From: Paenibacillus massiliensis subsp. panacisoli DSM 21345
GTDB lineage: Bacteria > Bacillota > Bacilli > Paenibacillales > Paenibacillaceae
DNA length: 64,000 nt
Direction of reading: 5' to 3'
NCBI RefSeq assembly: GCF_000426545.1
Contig: NZ_AUFO01000010.1
Span: 124,001-188,000, forward strand
The notes below the pieces were generated by a model. That model was not told where the DNA came from. It worked only from the letters and a program-made list of their open reading frames with translations, and ran no database searches. Made by a program: the position numbers and the translations under genes. Shown here piece after piece: positions 1-10,119 of this stretch (position 1 is its first letter; each line of letters begins with the position of its first letter).

Positions 1-429
1 GTCTACCGTCAAGCGATTGATTCGTATATGGCGGACCCTGATAACTACGTACTCAAACCAGAATGGGTTGAGGAGATTAACAAAGCAGCTAATCGTCCAC
101 TGAATACTGGATTTTTCTATGACACACCTGATCATGAGGATCATATCTATGAGCCTGAGGAGAAGGCCGTACCTTATGATTTTGCTGGACTCGTATTGGA
201 CTATGATGCAGCAACTGGGATGGCTACTGTTCAGCAACGGAATCACTTCAAGCCTGGACATGAGATCGAGTTCTTTGGGCCTAACGGTACCTTCTTCAAG
301 CAAAAGGTTGGACAAATCTGGGATGAAGAAGGCAATGAGCTTGACGCTGCCCGTCATCCACTTCAGCCGATTCGAATGAAGGTGGACCAGCCCGTATCTT
401 ATTTTGATATGATGCGTAAGAAAAAATAG
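1..429 (+). CDS. U32 family peptidase, C-terminal part (YrrO-like)
   Basis: The open frame runs in from the left edge, so only the last 142 residues are present and the real start lies outside the window. The visible part has the C-terminal signature of the U32 (collagenase-like) peptidase family: a motif RPLNTGFFYD, then an acidic stretch, then a small beta-barrel-like tail with FAGLVLDYD, RNHFKPGHEIEFFGP and a final PVSYFDMMRKKK. In Bacilli this is the profile of YrrO, one of a tandem pair (YrrN/YrrO); related U32 proteins take part in RNA hydroxylation, and the protease label is historical. The partner gene cannot be seen here. A terminator lies about 45 bp past the stop, so this is probably the last gene of its operon. 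Family assignment is confident; function is inferred from family. Confidence 0.85.
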   Translation, partial: VYRQAIDSYMADPDNYVLKPEWVEEINKAANRPLNTGFFYDTPDHEDHIYEPEEKAVPYDFAGLVLDYDAATGMATVQQRNHFKPGHEIEFFGPNGTFFKQKVGQIWDEEGNELDAARHPLQPIRMKVDQPVSYFDMMRKKK

Positions 430-474
430 TATAAATCGCCAGTTATAAGACAATTATCCTATAACATTGCTGCT

Positions 475-505
475 TAAGACCCTCTTTGAATAAGAGGGTC
501 TTATT
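475..505 (+). terminator. Rho-independent terminator after U32 peptidase
   Basis: Perfect 12-bp inverted repeat TAAGACCCTCTT / AAGAGGGTCTTA with a 5-nt loop, followed by TTATTC. It ends the transcript of the U32 peptidase gene. Confidence 0.8.
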
Positions 506-814
506 CATGAATAGGAAAAAAGTTTTAAGAAATTTTATTAGCGGGACGTAAAAGTGTTAACATCCGACCATAATATTACGATATATATTAAGAGTAGCTT
601 TTTACATAATGCCCCAAAACTATGTTTGAATGCATGTTGCAGCTGGCAATTGACTATGGTCAAGCCTCTCAAGCAAGACCTTTGTGCATAATCCGGCATG
701 TGTTTATTTAGCGTGCGGCCAAAATAGGAAGGGGGACGTGTATTATTCAGGCAAGCTGTGAAAGAGGAAAATGTTGTAAGGAGAGAAATATAACACATTC
801 GGCAGGTGAGAGAA
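506..814. other. Intergenic region upstream of the chemotaxis receptor
   Basis: No convincing gene. It carries a short inverted repeat TTGAC-TATG-GTCAA at 650-663 and AT-rich stretches around 530-600. I could not find a clear sigma-D (motility) promoter of the TAAA/GCCGATAT type. The promoter of the downstream receptor is presumably here but I cannot place it. Confidence 0.4.
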
Positions 815-3124
815 ATGGGTTTTAAACGTCAGAACAAGCAGGGCAACAAAAACCAAAAGTTTCAAGACACCAATGCACCACAGAACATCCAAAAAGCAGT
901 AGAGGGCTCATCTAAGCCATGGGAATCTACGAAAGCAAAGCTTGGACAAGCTGCAGGCAAGCTGTCTCCTCTATTCAAGAAACAGTTGGCCAAGCTACCG
1001 AGCAAGAAAGGTAACAGTCAGGGCACGCAAGGGAGTGCGAACGGTGGGGGCAATGGCCGTCAACCGCGCGGGATGAAAACGTTTACTGTCAAAGGTATGG
1101 GAGCAATGATACGCAAGGCAAATCCAGTCAAGTCGGTCGGGATGAAGCTGTTTGCTATCTTTTTCGTTGCTATTATGTTCTTCGTAATCTGTCTGGGCGT
1201 AATGTCGTATATGACAGCTCGCGGTGTCATTGAGAAAAATGCAGCGGATGCATATCAACAAACGATCTCGCAGACAGCAGACAAGCTGGATATTATTCTT
1301 GAGCGACTGCTGGATACCTCGACACAGGTATTTTTCGACTCGGAGATGTCTGATTTGCTCAAGAAAATATCGGACCCGAACCAAACTTCATTTGATGTCT
1401 TCGTAAATACAGACACGATCAACAAGAAACTCGCTAATATCGCTTTTACGAACAAAGCGATTGAGAGCCTATATCTGTACCCTGAGGACAAGAGTAAGAA
1501 TCCGATGGGAACCGGAAATCGAGTTGAGGTTCGTGAAGAAGCGTGGTTCGATGAGGTGCTGCAAAACAAGGGAGCACGCTGGATTCCTACGGATAGTGAG
1601 GGCAAAACCTTCAGACTGGTTAGAACTATGAATGACGTAAGTGGTGTTGGTGGTACTTACGTACTCGTCATGGACTTGAAGACAAGTATTCTGGAGGAGC
1701 AATTGAGTGGTCTCTCCTTGGGTGCAGGAGGCCGAGTCGATCTCGTAGCTTCAGACGGGGCAGTCGTAGCGTCTACGTTGGACAATATGGCTGGGGGAGA
1801 AGTGAAGCTCGACTACGTAAAGGATTATACAGAGCCGCAAGGAACAAAGAATCTCAATCTGAATATCGGCGATCAGCAAGTAAACACACTGACGGTCTAT
1901 ACGACTTTAGGGAGCTCACAGTGGATACTGAATGGACAAGTACCTGTGAAGGAACTGGTAGTTGACGCCAGAAGTATTCTGATTACGACCTGGATATTTG
2001 CTATTGTCGCTGCTGCGCTAGCTGTAGTGATCGGTCTCGTCATGATTCGGATGATCGCTCGTCCATTGTCCAATCTGACTGAGCTGATGCTTCAGGGAGC
2101 GAAGGGTGACTTGCGTGTACGCACGAAGCATCATTCACAGGATGAGATCGGTCAGCTGTCAGCCAGCTTCAACGAAATGATGGAGCAAATAACGCTCCTG
2201 GCGCAGCTTACCAACAATTCTGCACAGGATGTTCTAGGAACAGCCTCTGAGCTTAGTGATGCATCCAGAAAGACCGCTGTCTCGGCCCGTGAGATCGCTG
2301 TAGCGACAGAAGAGATTGCGAATGGGGCTACCAGCCTGGCAACTGAAGCGGAGAAAGGAAATGCGTTAACGGAGAATATTTCCCGTCAGATGGAGCTCGT
2401 CATCGACTCAAACAAAGAGATGGGAGATGCTGCCCGTCACGTAGAGCGTTCAAGCGAAGAGGGTACCAAGCAGCTAGAGCAGCTGATGAGCAAGACACGT
2501 GTGACCGAGGAAACAACCAAGGCATTGGTAGCGAAGGTAGATCGTCTGAAGGAGACGACAGCTTCGGTATTCAAGGTATTTGATGTGCTACAGAATATTA
2601 CGAAGCAGACGAATATTCTGTCCTTGAATGCTACGATTGAAGCAGCGCGTGCCGGGGTAGCCGGAAGAGGCTTTATGGTCGTAGCAGACGAGATTCGGCA
2701 ATTGGCTGACCAATCTCGCCAGTCCATTATTATGGCAGGGGACATTGTCGATAACATTGTGTCTGAAATGAACGAGACGGTAGCTGCATTGTCTGAAGTC
2801 TATCCATTGTTCCGGGAACAAATGGGCGCCGTTAAGGAGACAACAGAAATTTTCAATTCTGTACAGCAGCAAATGGGTGATTTCGTCGAACGCCTTAATT
2901 CTGTAACGGGCTCGATTCAGGAGTTGAATCAGTCACAGAGTGTATTGTCTGATGCCATGAGCAATGTAAGTGCTGTTGCCGAGCAATCCTCTGCAACCTC
3001 AGAGGAAGTAGCTTCGCTGAGCAGTGAGCAGGAGAACGTGGGCAATCAGCTCGTAACCTTGTCTGGTAAGCTGGAGAATGTATCCAACAACCTCAAGGAG
3101 ACGCTTTCGAAGTTCATCGTTTAG
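815..3124 (+). CDS. Methyl-accepting chemotaxis protein with long basic N-terminal extension
   Basis: A transmembrane chemoreceptor (769 aa). Order: a Lys/Gln/Gly-rich cytoplasmic extension of about 105 residues, TM1 around 110-130, an extracellular part of about 250 residues (the size of a double-Cache sensor), TM2 around 385-405, a HAMP linker, then the long helical signalling hairpin with the conserved tip (TNILSLNATIEAARAG) and a methylation-type helix at the C terminus. It should signal to CheA/CheW in the polar array; the ligand is unknown. ATG 815 is preferred because AGGTGAG lies just upstream; an in-frame GTG at 806 has no well-placed Shine-Dalgarno. The gene stands alone between terminators. 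The unusual part is the long disordered basic N terminus, where most receptors have only a few residues before TM1. Confidence 0.93.
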   Translation: MGFKRQNKQGNKNQKFQDTNAPQNIQKAVEGSSKPWESTKAKLGQAAGKLSPLFKKQLAKLPSKKGNSQGTQGSANGGGNGRQPRGMKTFTVKGMGAMIRKANPVKSVGMKLFAIFFVAIMFFVICLGVMSYMTARGVIEKNAADAYQQTISQTADKLDIILERLLDTSTQVFFDSEMSDLLKKISDPNQTSFDVFVNTDTINKKLANIAFTNKAIESLYLYPEDKSKNPMGTGNRVEVREEAWFDEVLQNKGARWIPTDSEGKTFRLVRTMNDVSGVGGTYVLVMDLKTSILEEQLSGLSLGAGGRVDLVASDGAVVASTLDNMAGGEVKLDYVKDYTEPQGTKNLNLNIGDQQVNTLTVYTTLGSSQWILNGQVPVKELVVDARSILITTWIFAIVAAALAVVIGLVMIRMIARPLSNLTELMLQGAKGDLRVRTKHHSQDEIGQLSASFNEMMEQITLLAQLTNNSAQDVLGTASELSDASRKTAVSAREIAVATEEIANGATSLATEAEKGNALTENISRQMELVIDSNKEMGDAARHVERSSEEGTKQLEQLMSKTRVTEETTKALVAKVDRLKETTASVFKVFDVLQNITKQTNILSLNATIEAARAGVAGRGFMVVADEIRQLADQSRQSIIMAGDIVDNIVSEMNETVAALSEVYPLFREQMGAVKETTEIFNSVQQQMGDFVERLNSVTGSIQELNQSQSVLSDAMSNVSAVAEQSSATSEEVASLSSEQENVGNQLVTLSGKLENVSNNLKETLSKFIV

Positions 3125-3163
3125 CCTGAGCAAGCACAGATTAGTGTATATATTTTACAGCGA

Positions 3164-3195
3164 TGCCCCCTTGTCGATCTGGCAAGGGGGCATTT
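3164..3195 (+). terminator. Terminator after chemoreceptor gene
   Basis: Perfect 10-bp stem TGCCCCCTTG / CAAGGGGGCA with a 9-nt loop and a following TTTTT. Confidence 0.9.
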
Positions 3196-3459
3196 TTGTG
3201 TTCAGAAGATCGGATGCTTACCGGGGGCCTTCTTCAGAGCTTTAACGTTCAATCTACGGTGTATCCTCGTGCGAAAGAGCATTAAACTGAACATGGTCAC
3301 TAGGGAGCCTCATAGCAGCTGTTTTATACTTACATTTGATTGGGAAAGGTGATATTTGGCAAGCGGTCTTAGCTCTACAGGAATAAGCTGGATGGTGTCT
3401 GCTTTCCAAGGGCATACTATATTCCACATCCAGGGATCGTTCGGCAAGGAGGACCTACC
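3196..3459. other. Leader/promoter region of penicillin-binding protein gene
   Basis: Together with the terminator before it, about 335 bp separate the two genes. Apart from an excellent Shine-Dalgarno (AAGGAGG at 3446-3452, 7 nt before the ATG) I see no conserved RNA element or clear promoter. Confidence 0.4.
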
Positions 3460-5340
3460 ATGGCAGGCCAGAGAGCACCGGCGCAGCGGGAAAATAGAGC
3501 TTGCAGCATCCAAGGAACACCGGATTCACATTGTACACAGCATCCACAGCATACAAAGCACAAACTAAGCAAACAGTATCTACAAAATGCACAGCGTAGA
3601 CATCGAATCCGAGCGCTCATGATCTTCTTTGGCAGCCTGCTCATTCTGATCATAGCCAGATTGGGCTGGCTGCAGGCGGGCTTTTACGTCGGACAGAATG
3701 TTCTGTCTTCTAGGACTATAGGCGAGCAGTCAGTATTACAACGTCAGGAAGGGGTTGTGGTGGATGATGGCCGAGGGCATATAGAGGATCGCAATGGTCA
3801 TCCCTTGACGGGAGAACGCATCTGGGTGCCGGTGTTATTTCCGAGAGGCTATGAGCGGCTGAGCGAAGGAGAACTAGAGACACTCGCTTCGATATTGAAG
3901 ATCAGGGTCACTAAGCTGCGACAGCAATGGGAGGCGCTGGGGTCCCCGTTTATCTGGAAAGATGCAGTGAACCAACCGTTAGCTCTGCAATCTGCGCAGC
4001 TCCATAAGCTTCGTGGAATTCACAGTGATGCCGTAGAGGTGCTTCCGTATGTGAGAAGATATACCAACTCAGCTACAGGACGCCAGTGGCTGGGATACGT
4101 CTACGATCCTGGCAAGAAGACATCCCTTGCAATAGGGGCATCGGGTCTGGAGAAAGCATTCGAGTCGTTGCTCAAGAGCCGTGGGAAGACGGTCATGCTG
4201 CACTTGGTTGATCCAGTGCGTGCAACACTTCCAGGCTCCGCGCTTCGTATGATTAAGCCAGATAATCCCTATTATCCTTTGCGGCTACAGACCACCATTG
4301 ATCTGCCCATACAGGAGAAGATTGAGGGGCTACTGGAGCAGTCGAGGATGGGGGAAGGAGCGGTAGTCGTTCTGGACGTAGAGAATGCGGATATTGTAGC
4401 TATGGTATCCAGCCCCTTTTATAATCCAAATGATATCCACCCGAAGCAGGGACAGTGGGTTAATCATGCGACACAAGCAACAGCTCCGGGCTCAGTATTC
4501 AAGATTGTGACGGCTGCTGCTGCCCTGGAGGCGAATCAGACTTCTGAGGATGAAGTCTTCGAGTGTAAGGGGGACTTTGGTAAATATGGACTTTCCTGTC
4601 CTGTCCCCGGAGGTCACGGAAGACTGAGCCTGCGCGAGGGCTTCGCCCGTTCCTGCAATACAGTGTTTGCTCACCTCGCTGAGCGGGTAAGTTCAGAAGA
4701 TATCCTAATTATGGCCAGACATCTAGGACTTGGTCAAGCGGTCGGATGGCGGGAAAACAGAATACCTGGGATATCGACCGTGCAGCCACTGGCGCATGAG
4801 CATGGGGGACGCATTTATGCTTCTGGCGCAGACCTGCAGGATGAAGGGATACGGGTCCAGACAGCCATTGGCCAAAGGGACGTCATGATTACCCCGTTAC
4901 AGGCGGCGAATGTGGTAGTAACCTTGCTGCATGAAGGCCAGGTCCTCTCCCCGCGTCTGGTCAGTCGCGTGAAGTACCGTGACGGAAGTGTGCTCAAGGA
5001 GCTTGGGCCACATGCGATGCCAGCTACGCCGGGCAGGTTGCGACCAGAGACAGCTCGCCAGCTGTTGGCGTGGATGCGGGATACCGTGAATGAAGGGACA
5101 GGCCGCTCTCTACGATCAGCTAGTTGGCATCTGGCAGGTAAGTCGGGCACTGCGCAGACAGGACAAGGCCGCAACCATCAATGGTTTGTTGGTTACGGCC
5201 CAGTAGAGCACCCTAAGTATGCAGTTGCAGTCTTAGTGAAGAATAGACCGGAGAATATCGGCAATCAGGCAACACGACTGTTCGGTCAGGTGATGGATTT
5301 GCTGGCCCGATCTTCATCAGCTGCTAGTCGGACCTCCTGA
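3460..5340 (+). CDS. Class B penicillin-binding protein (transpeptidase)
   Basis: A peptidoglycan D,D-transpeptidase of 626 aa, anchored by one TM helix (about residues 50-70) after a roughly 48-residue Gln/His/Arg-rich cytoplasmic tail. The catalytic domain has all three motifs in order: SVFK (nucleophile Ser about 345), SCN (about 398) and KSGT (about 562). An N-terminal dimerisation-like domain precedes it and there are no PASTA repeats, so this is a PBP2/FtsI-like monofunctional enzyme. It should cross-link cell-wall peptides on the outer face of the membrane and be a beta-lactam target. The start is fixed by AAGGAGG at 3446. The 3' end overlaps the convergent permease gene by 24 bp. I cannot say which PBP subgroup it belongs to, so no symbol is given. 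Confidence 0.92.
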   Translation: MAGQRAPAQRENRACSIQGTPDSHCTQHPQHTKHKLSKQYLQNAQRRHRIRALMIFFGSLLILIIARLGWLQAGFYVGQNVLSSRTIGEQSVLQRQEGVVVDDGRGHIEDRNGHPLTGERIWVPVLFPRGYERLSEGELETLASILKIRVTKLRQQWEALGSPFIWKDAVNQPLALQSAQLHKLRGIHSDAVEVLPYVRRYTNSATGRQWLGYVYDPGKKTSLAIGASGLEKAFESLLKSRGKTVMLHLVDPVRATLPGSALRMIKPDNPYYPLRLQTTIDLPIQEKIEGLLEQSRMGEGAVVVLDVENADIVAMVSSPFYNPNDIHPKQGQWVNHATQATAPGSVFKIVTAAAALEANQTSEDEVFECKGDFGKYGLSCPVPGGHGRLSLREGFARSCNTVFAHLAERVSSEDILIMARHLGLGQAVGWRENRIPGISTVQPLAHEHGGRIYASGADLQDEGIRVQTAIGQRDVMITPLQAANVVVTLLHEGQVLSPRLVSRVKYRDGSVLKELGPHAMPATPGRLRPETARQLLAWMRDTVNEGTGRSLRSASWHLAGKSGTAQTGQGRNHQWFVGYGPVEHPKYAVAVLVKNRPENIGNQATRLFGQVMDLLARSSSAASRTS

Positions 5341-6450
5341 ATGCGGGCCAGGAAATGGAGATTCCTCGAATTCATCCTTAGGTAGATGAATCCAGCGTTG
5401 AAGGTAGCCCTGCTGCATGAGCTCCTTGATCAGGATTAACAGAATTGGTGACATGATCAGTCCTGAGACACCGAAGATCGACAAGGAAATAATCATGAAT
5501 GACAGCATGAGATAGGCAGATGTCACACCGATGGAGTTGCCCGCAATTTTAGGCTCGGCCAGTTGACGTACCAGCATTGTAATAACCAGCAGTACGATCA
5601 ATCCAATACCGAGTCCAGTCTGCCCTACAATCAGCAGGTAGATAGCCCAAGGCAACAGAATTACAGGTACACCAAGCAGTGGCAAAAGATCAAATAGAGC
5701 ACATAAAATAGCTATATAGAAGGCATTTCCTGTCCCCAGAATAAGCAATCCGGTAAAAATGAGCGCAAATGTAATGGAGACAAGTAGAAATTGGGCACGC
5801 AGATACGAGAAAATGGCCTTGATGACGTGATTTTTGAAGAAATCAAAGGCTGTTTTCAAGGTTTGCGGTGTCTTTTTCCGGGCAATAACCTTCCATAAAT
5901 CAATCTCGACACTTAAAAAGAATGCTAAAATAACAGCAACGGCAAAATTGGCTATAAAAGTAGAGGATGAGCCTACAAACCCAATCAGCCAGCGAAGAAG
6001 GCTCGCCCCCCATGTGCCAAGCATGCTGGTGATCGTCTCGAAGTATTCATTCAGACGTTCTGTCAGGCTTGGAGGCAATGACGTGATCTGACTCTGTACA
6101 AATACGCTGGATTGCCGGAATGCATCCTGAATCAGCATTGTATAGCGTGGAATGTCATCAGCCAGCTTCATGGATTGCACCGCCAGAATGACACCTAAGC
6201 CGAGAAAGACCCCGATGAGCACAGCAGCGAACAGCAGCACGGAAATTGCTGAAGCGAAAGCTTTGCGCATTCCCCGGCGATGCAGAAATTGAGCCAGCGG
6301 TTCAATACAAGCGAAGACGATGAAGGATAGAAATACGGGAGCAGCCAAATGGTATAACTTACTGAACAGTAACATGATAAGATAGACTGTGAAGACAATT
6401 AATGCGATGTCAAATATGGTGCGCCAGTATTTTTTGTATAATGGTAGCAT
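5317..6450 (-). CDS. AI-2E family transporter (multi-pass permease)
   Basis: Membrane protein of 377 aa from the AI-2E exporter family (formerly UPF0118). It has a cluster of TM helices at the N terminus, a soluble-looking helical insert around residues 90-150, then further TM helices; the C-terminal half carries the family-typical run around LLGVPVILLPWAIYLL and PKIAGNSIGVTSAYLML. Members are known or proposed as autoinducer-2 exporters or as sodium/proton antiporters; the substrate here is unknown. ATG 6450 is chosen because AAAGGAGA sits 7 nt upstream; an upstream in-frame TTG at 6471 has no such site. The gene is convergent with the PBP gene and overlaps it, so each transcript may run into the other. 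Confidence 0.9.
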   Translation of the reverse strand: MLPLYKKYWRTIFDIALIVFTVYLIMLLFSKLYHLAAPVFLSFIVFACIEPLAQFLHRRGMRKAFASAISVLLFAAVLIGVFLGLGVILAVQSMKLADDIPRYTMLIQDAFRQSSVFVQSQITSLPPSLTERLNEYFETITSMLGTWGASLLRWLIGFVGSSSTFIANFAVAVILAFFLSVEIDLWKVIARKKTPQTLKTAFDFFKNHVIKAIFSYLRAQFLLVSITFALIFTGLLILGTGNAFYIAILCALFDLLPLLGVPVILLPWAIYLLIVGQTGLGIGLIVLLVITMLVRQLAEPKIAGNSIGVTSAYLMLSFMIISLSIFGVSGLIMSPILLILIKELMQQGYLQRWIHLPKDEFEESPFPGPHSGGPTSS

Positions 6451-6808
6451 GATTCCGTCTCCTTTTCTCAATCAATTGATGAGCCTATAGTAGCACCCTG
6501 CTCATAGTTAATCATGTGTGCATTTGTATCATACATCTAAATCATTTTTCAAAATACACTATATGGGGCAACATAAATCCTCTATAGGTTATCATGATTC
6601 TTCTAAACTATGTAGTATATCTAGTGATTTATCCAGTACCACGGGGCATCTGAAAGGGTTCAATATACTGAACTGTGTACATATACGATGATATTTGGAG
6701 AATGGTTCCCAAATTTGAGCATGACCAGCATCACCGACCTGTGTTATGTATGTTCATGTTCATATGCTTAGAGAATACCAAGACAAAACGGAAAAGTGGG
6801 GGATATTC
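6451..6808. other. Divergent promoter region (permease / polysaccharide deacetylase)
   Basis: AT-rich 358-bp gap between divergently transcribed genes, so it must hold promoters for both. The right part contains TTCA-N6-TGAA around 6659-6672 and AT-rich possible -10 sequences near 6680-6690, but I cannot assign promoters with confidence. No ORF worth calling. Confidence 0.4.
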
Positions 6809-8269
6809 ATGCTGCAGAACTTACTGTTGTTGATATTGTACATTTCTTCTTTGTATGCATTTATTCCACTGGTCATTAGCCGATTGTTCGGGTTCAGGGT
6901 ACTACGTAGAGGGAAAATACAGGATTCGTTCGCATTAACCTTCGATGATGGGCCGCATCCAGTCTACACCCCACAGCTATTGGACCTGCTTCGACGCTAT
7001 AAGGTGAAGGCGACCTTCTTTGTTGTCGGTATGCATGCCAAGGAGCATCCGGAGATATTGCGAAGAATGCACCGGGAAGGGCATTTGATTGGTATTCATA
7101 ATTATGAGCACAAGGCGAATTGGTTAATGCGGCCCAAGACGGTGCGTAGACAGATTGAGTGGACCGAGCAGATTATTAATCAGGTTACTGGACAGCCAGT
7201 CATGTATTATAGACCTCCGTGGGGAGTGGTTAACCTGTTTGATTTCTCCCCTTCAGCTGGAAAAAGAATCGTGCTCTGGTCCTCAATGTTCTATGATTGG
7301 AGATTCCGACTCGGTGCTGATCGGCTTGCCGAACGTATGCTGAGGAAGCTGCGAGGAGGAGAGATTATGCTGCTGCATGATCGGGGGACCACCTTTGGAG
7401 CTGACCCGCAGGCACCAGAGAATATGCTGCTAGCTGTCGAGAAGCTGCTGGAGGAAGCCGCGCACCGGGGGATGAAGGGAATTAGAATTGATGAGATGGA
7501 GGAGGCTGAAGCAGTCATGGGTAAGGAGATGGAGCGACAGAGCGATGCAGGTTGGCTGAAAAGAGGCATACTGCGCTTATGGTTCCAATACGAGAAGCTG
7601 TTCCAAAGTCTCTTCCATCTCCAGCCAGCTTCGAAGGACGCTCCATTGCTGCATTACAGACAGCGCTCCTATCAGGGAGAAGAGCTCAAGCTAGGCGATG
7701 GTTCTATGCTAAGCAAGGGGGACAGTGTACTGGAGCTGCATTTTGACAATCGTAGATTGTATGAGATCGGCGCTAGCGCAAAATCCACGCTCCACATTGC
7801 TATTCAGATGATTCGCGGTGTAGAGCAGCAGCTTCCCGCTCTGGCAACCCGGATTGCCGAGGAGCCGGGTCTTACAAATGTAAAGGCACTGTATGGTGTA
7901 AGCATGATTAATAGGGGAGCCGAGAAGCTGGGCTTCATCGTAGAAGAATTACCACGAGGGCTATTTGCTACAGCTTCGCGCTGGTACCTGGCTTTGCTGC
8001 TATTGGTTATTCACCCTGCTGGACAGAGACGCTTCAGGAAGGGAGAGCTTCGAGCAGAGCAACAGAGATCCGGCCGTGAAACTGCGGTAAGAGCGACCCT
8101 GATCCCCAAGCGAATCGTAATGCCTGTCAGCATCCTGAAGAGTCGATATGGTGGCACAAGCAACCGCCTATCCAAGTCAGCAGAAGCGGGAGCGGACTAT
8201 GACAATGAGATCGTGGACATGGAATCGGCAACTGCTGCCCAAGTGAACAGCACAGGCACCACGGCCTAA
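6809..8269 (+). CDS. Polysaccharide deacetylase with YkoP-like C-terminal domain
   Basis: A 486-aa protein with an N-terminal membrane segment (residues 1-25), a NodB-homology carbohydrate esterase 4 domain (about 35-240) and a C-terminal region of about 200 residues resembling Bacillus YkoP. CE4 motifs are visible: TFDDGPHP (about 43-50, catalytic and metal Asp), HNYEH (metal His pair), RPPWG (about 134) and LLHDRG (about 187). The enzyme should remove acetyl groups from cell-surface N-acetyl-sugars, probably on the outer membrane face. The C-terminal module is ordinary soluble sequence with a hydrophobic patch LALLLLVI. ATG 6809 follows GTGGGGGA; the longer in-frame start at 6746 has no Shine-Dalgarno. 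Terminated by a two-way hairpin shared with ilvD. Confidence 0.9.
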   Translation: MLQNLLLLILYISSLYAFIPLVISRLFGFRVLRRGKIQDSFALTFDDGPHPVYTPQLLDLLRRYKVKATFFVVGMHAKEHPEILRRMHREGHLIGIHNYEHKANWLMRPKTVRRQIEWTEQIINQVTGQPVMYYRPPWGVVNLFDFSPSAGKRIVLWSSMFYDWRFRLGADRLAERMLRKLRGGEIMLLHDRGTTFGADPQAPENMLLAVEKLLEEAAHRGMKGIRIDEMEEAEAVMGKEMERQSDAGWLKRGILRLWFQYEKLFQSLFHLQPASKDAPLLHYRQRSYQGEELKLGDGSMLSKGDSVLELHFDNRRLYEIGASAKSTLHIAIQMIRGVEQQLPALATRIAEEPGLTNVKALYGVSMINRGAEKLGFIVEELPRGLFATASRWYLALLLLVIHPAGQRRFRKGELRAEQQRSGRETAVRATLIPKRIVMPVSILKSRYGGTSNRLSKSAEAGADYDNEIVDMESATAAQVNSTGTTA

Positions 8270-8314
8270 CAGCGACTTCATGGGCTAATTAGCAGAATAC
8301 AAGTAACCCGTAAG

Positions 8315-8360
8315 ACAAAAAAGCTGTTTCGAGGCTAGATAAGCCCGAGACAGCTTTTGT
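8315..8360. terminator. Bidirectional terminator between deacetylase gene and ilvD
   Basis: Inverted repeat AAAGCTGTTTCGAGGCT / AGCCCGAGACAGCTTTT with one bulge, flanked by an A-run on the left and a T-run on the right, so it can end both convergent transcripts. Confidence 0.85.
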
Positions 8361-8400
8361 TGTATGCTACAGTGCTTCTTGTTCATGCTAGGTGCTATGA

Positions 8401-10089
8401 TTAGATTTTCATGATTCCGCCATTGCTCGCATTTGTAACAAGCTTGGAGTAGCGGGCGAGATACCCCGTCTTCACCTTTGGCTCGAAGCCTTTCCAGTTG
8501 GCACGACGACGATCGAATTCCTCGTCACTGATCTCCAGCTGGATGGTGCGGTTGTTCAGATCCAGCTCAATGAAATCTCCGTCCTCGACGAAGGCAATCG
8601 GTCCACCCTCAGCGGCCTCTGGTGAGATATGACCGATCGAGATACCGCGGGATGCCCCTGAGAAGCGGCCATCCGTAATCAGTCCTACCTTGGCCCCCAG
8701 ACCCATACCTACGATTTGGGAGGTTGGTGCCAGCATTTCCGGCATACCTGGTCCACCCTTAGGTCCTTCATAACGGATAACCACGACGTGGCCTTCCTTC
8801 ACATGACCGTTAGCGATTCCGTACAGCGCATCGTCTTGGGAATCGAAGCAGATCGCAGGTCCACGGTGATAGCCGCCAACGGATGGATCAACTGCTCCCA
8901 CCTTGATAATGGAGCCCTGTGGGGCCAGATTGCCGAAGAGCACAGCCAGTCCACCACGCTCAGAATGAGGGTTGTCCAGCCTATGAATAACGTTCGTATC
9001 CAGAATCTCTTGGCCTTCCACATTCTCACGTAACGTCTTGCCTGTCACGGTAATACAGTCCGCGTGCAGCGCTCCTGGCTTCTTGAGTAGTTCGTTCAGA
9101 ACCGCGCTTACGCCGCCTGCATTGTGTACATCCTCGATGTGATAGTCAGAGGCAGGAGCCAGCTTGGACAGATGTGGTACTCGGTTAGCGACTTCGTTGA
9201 TGCGCTCAATTGGATAATCTACTTCAGCTTCATGTGCCAAAGCCAGTGTATGCAGTACAGTGTTCGTGGAACCGCCCATCGCCATATCCAATGCGAAGGC
9301 ATTGTCAATCGCTTCCTTCGTTACGATGTCACGCGGCTTGAGATCAATCTTGATCAGCTCCATCAGTTGCTTCGCAGACTGACGAACGAACTCTTTACGT
9401 TCCTCAGCGACTGCCAGGATGGTACCGTTGCCCGGCAGAGCCAGTCCCAGTGCTTCAGCAAGACAGTTCATGGAATTCGCTGTGAACATCCCTGAACAGG
9501 AACCGCAGGTAGGACAGCCAAATTGCTCAAGCTCCAGCAAGCTTTGATCATCAATCTTACCTGCCTGATAAGCACCTACACCCTCGAATACGGAGGTCAG
9601 GGAGATCGAGCGACCGTTCTTGTCCTTACCGGCCTTCATTGGTCCACCGCTGACGAATACCGTCGGAATGTTGACGCGAAGCGCACCCATCATCATGCCT
9701 GGCGTGATCTTGTCACAGTTAGGGATACATACCATTCCGTCGAACCAGTGAGCCGAGACGACAGTCTCCAGGGAATCGGCAATAATCTCACGGCTTGGGA
9801 GAGAGTAACGCATGCCGATATGGCCCATAGCAATTCCGTCATCAACACCGATGGTATTGAACTCGAACGGGACTCCGCCTGCTTCGCGAATCGCTTCTTT
9901 AACGATCTTACCGAATTCCTGAAGGTGTACGTGTCCAGGAACGATATCGATATAGGAGTTGCACACGGCAATAAATGGTTTGCCAAAATCCTCTTCCTTA
10001 ACTCCTGCTGCGCGCAGCAAGCTCCGGTGTGGTGCACGATCAAAGCCTTTTTTGATCATGTCAGAGCGCATTTTTTTGTTTGCTGTCAT
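8401..10089 (-). CDS. ilvD: Dihydroxy-acid dehydratase
   Basis: 562-aa cytosolic Fe-S enzyme that dehydrates 2,3-dihydroxy-isovalerate and 2,3-dihydroxy-3-methylvalerate to the 2-keto acids, the third step of valine and isoleucine synthesis. Full length for the family with the typical start ([18 protein letters not shown]), the cluster cysteines in [11 protein letters not shown] and in [17 protein letters not shown], and the C-terminal GRFSGASRG loop. ATG 10089 has GGGAGGA about 9 nt upstream. The gene is alone, not in an ilv-leu operon, and its leader has a perfect inverted repeat just upstream of the Shine-Dalgarno. Confidence 0.97.
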   Translation of the reverse strand: MTANKKMRSDMIKKGFDRAPHRSLLRAAGVKEEDFGKPFIAVCNSYIDIVPGHVHLQEFGKIVKEAIREAGGVPFEFNTIGVDDGIAMGHIGMRYSLPSREIIADSLETVVSAHWFDGMVCIPNCDKITPGMMMGALRVNIPTVFVSGGPMKAGKDKNGRSISLTSVFEGVGAYQAGKIDDQSLLELEQFGCPTCGSCSGMFTANSMNCLAEALGLALPGNGTILAVAEERKEFVRQSAKQLMELIKIDLKPRDIVTKEAIDNAFALDMAMGGSTNTVLHTLALAHEAEVDYPIERINEVANRVPHLSKLAPASDYHIEDVHNAGGVSAVLNELLKKPGALHADCITVTGKTLRENVEGQEILDTNVIHRLDNPHSERGGLAVLFGNLAPQGSIIKVGAVDPSVGGYHRGPAICFDSQDDALYGIANGHVKEGHVVVIRYEGPKGGPGMPEMLAPTSQIVGMGLGAKVGLITDGRFSGASRGISIGHISPEAAEGGPIAFVEDGDFIELDLNNRTIQLEISDEEFDRRRANWKGFEPKVKTGYLARYSKLVTNASNGGIMKI

Positions 10090-10119
10090 GCTGACTTATC
10101 CTCCCAATCGGTGTATATT

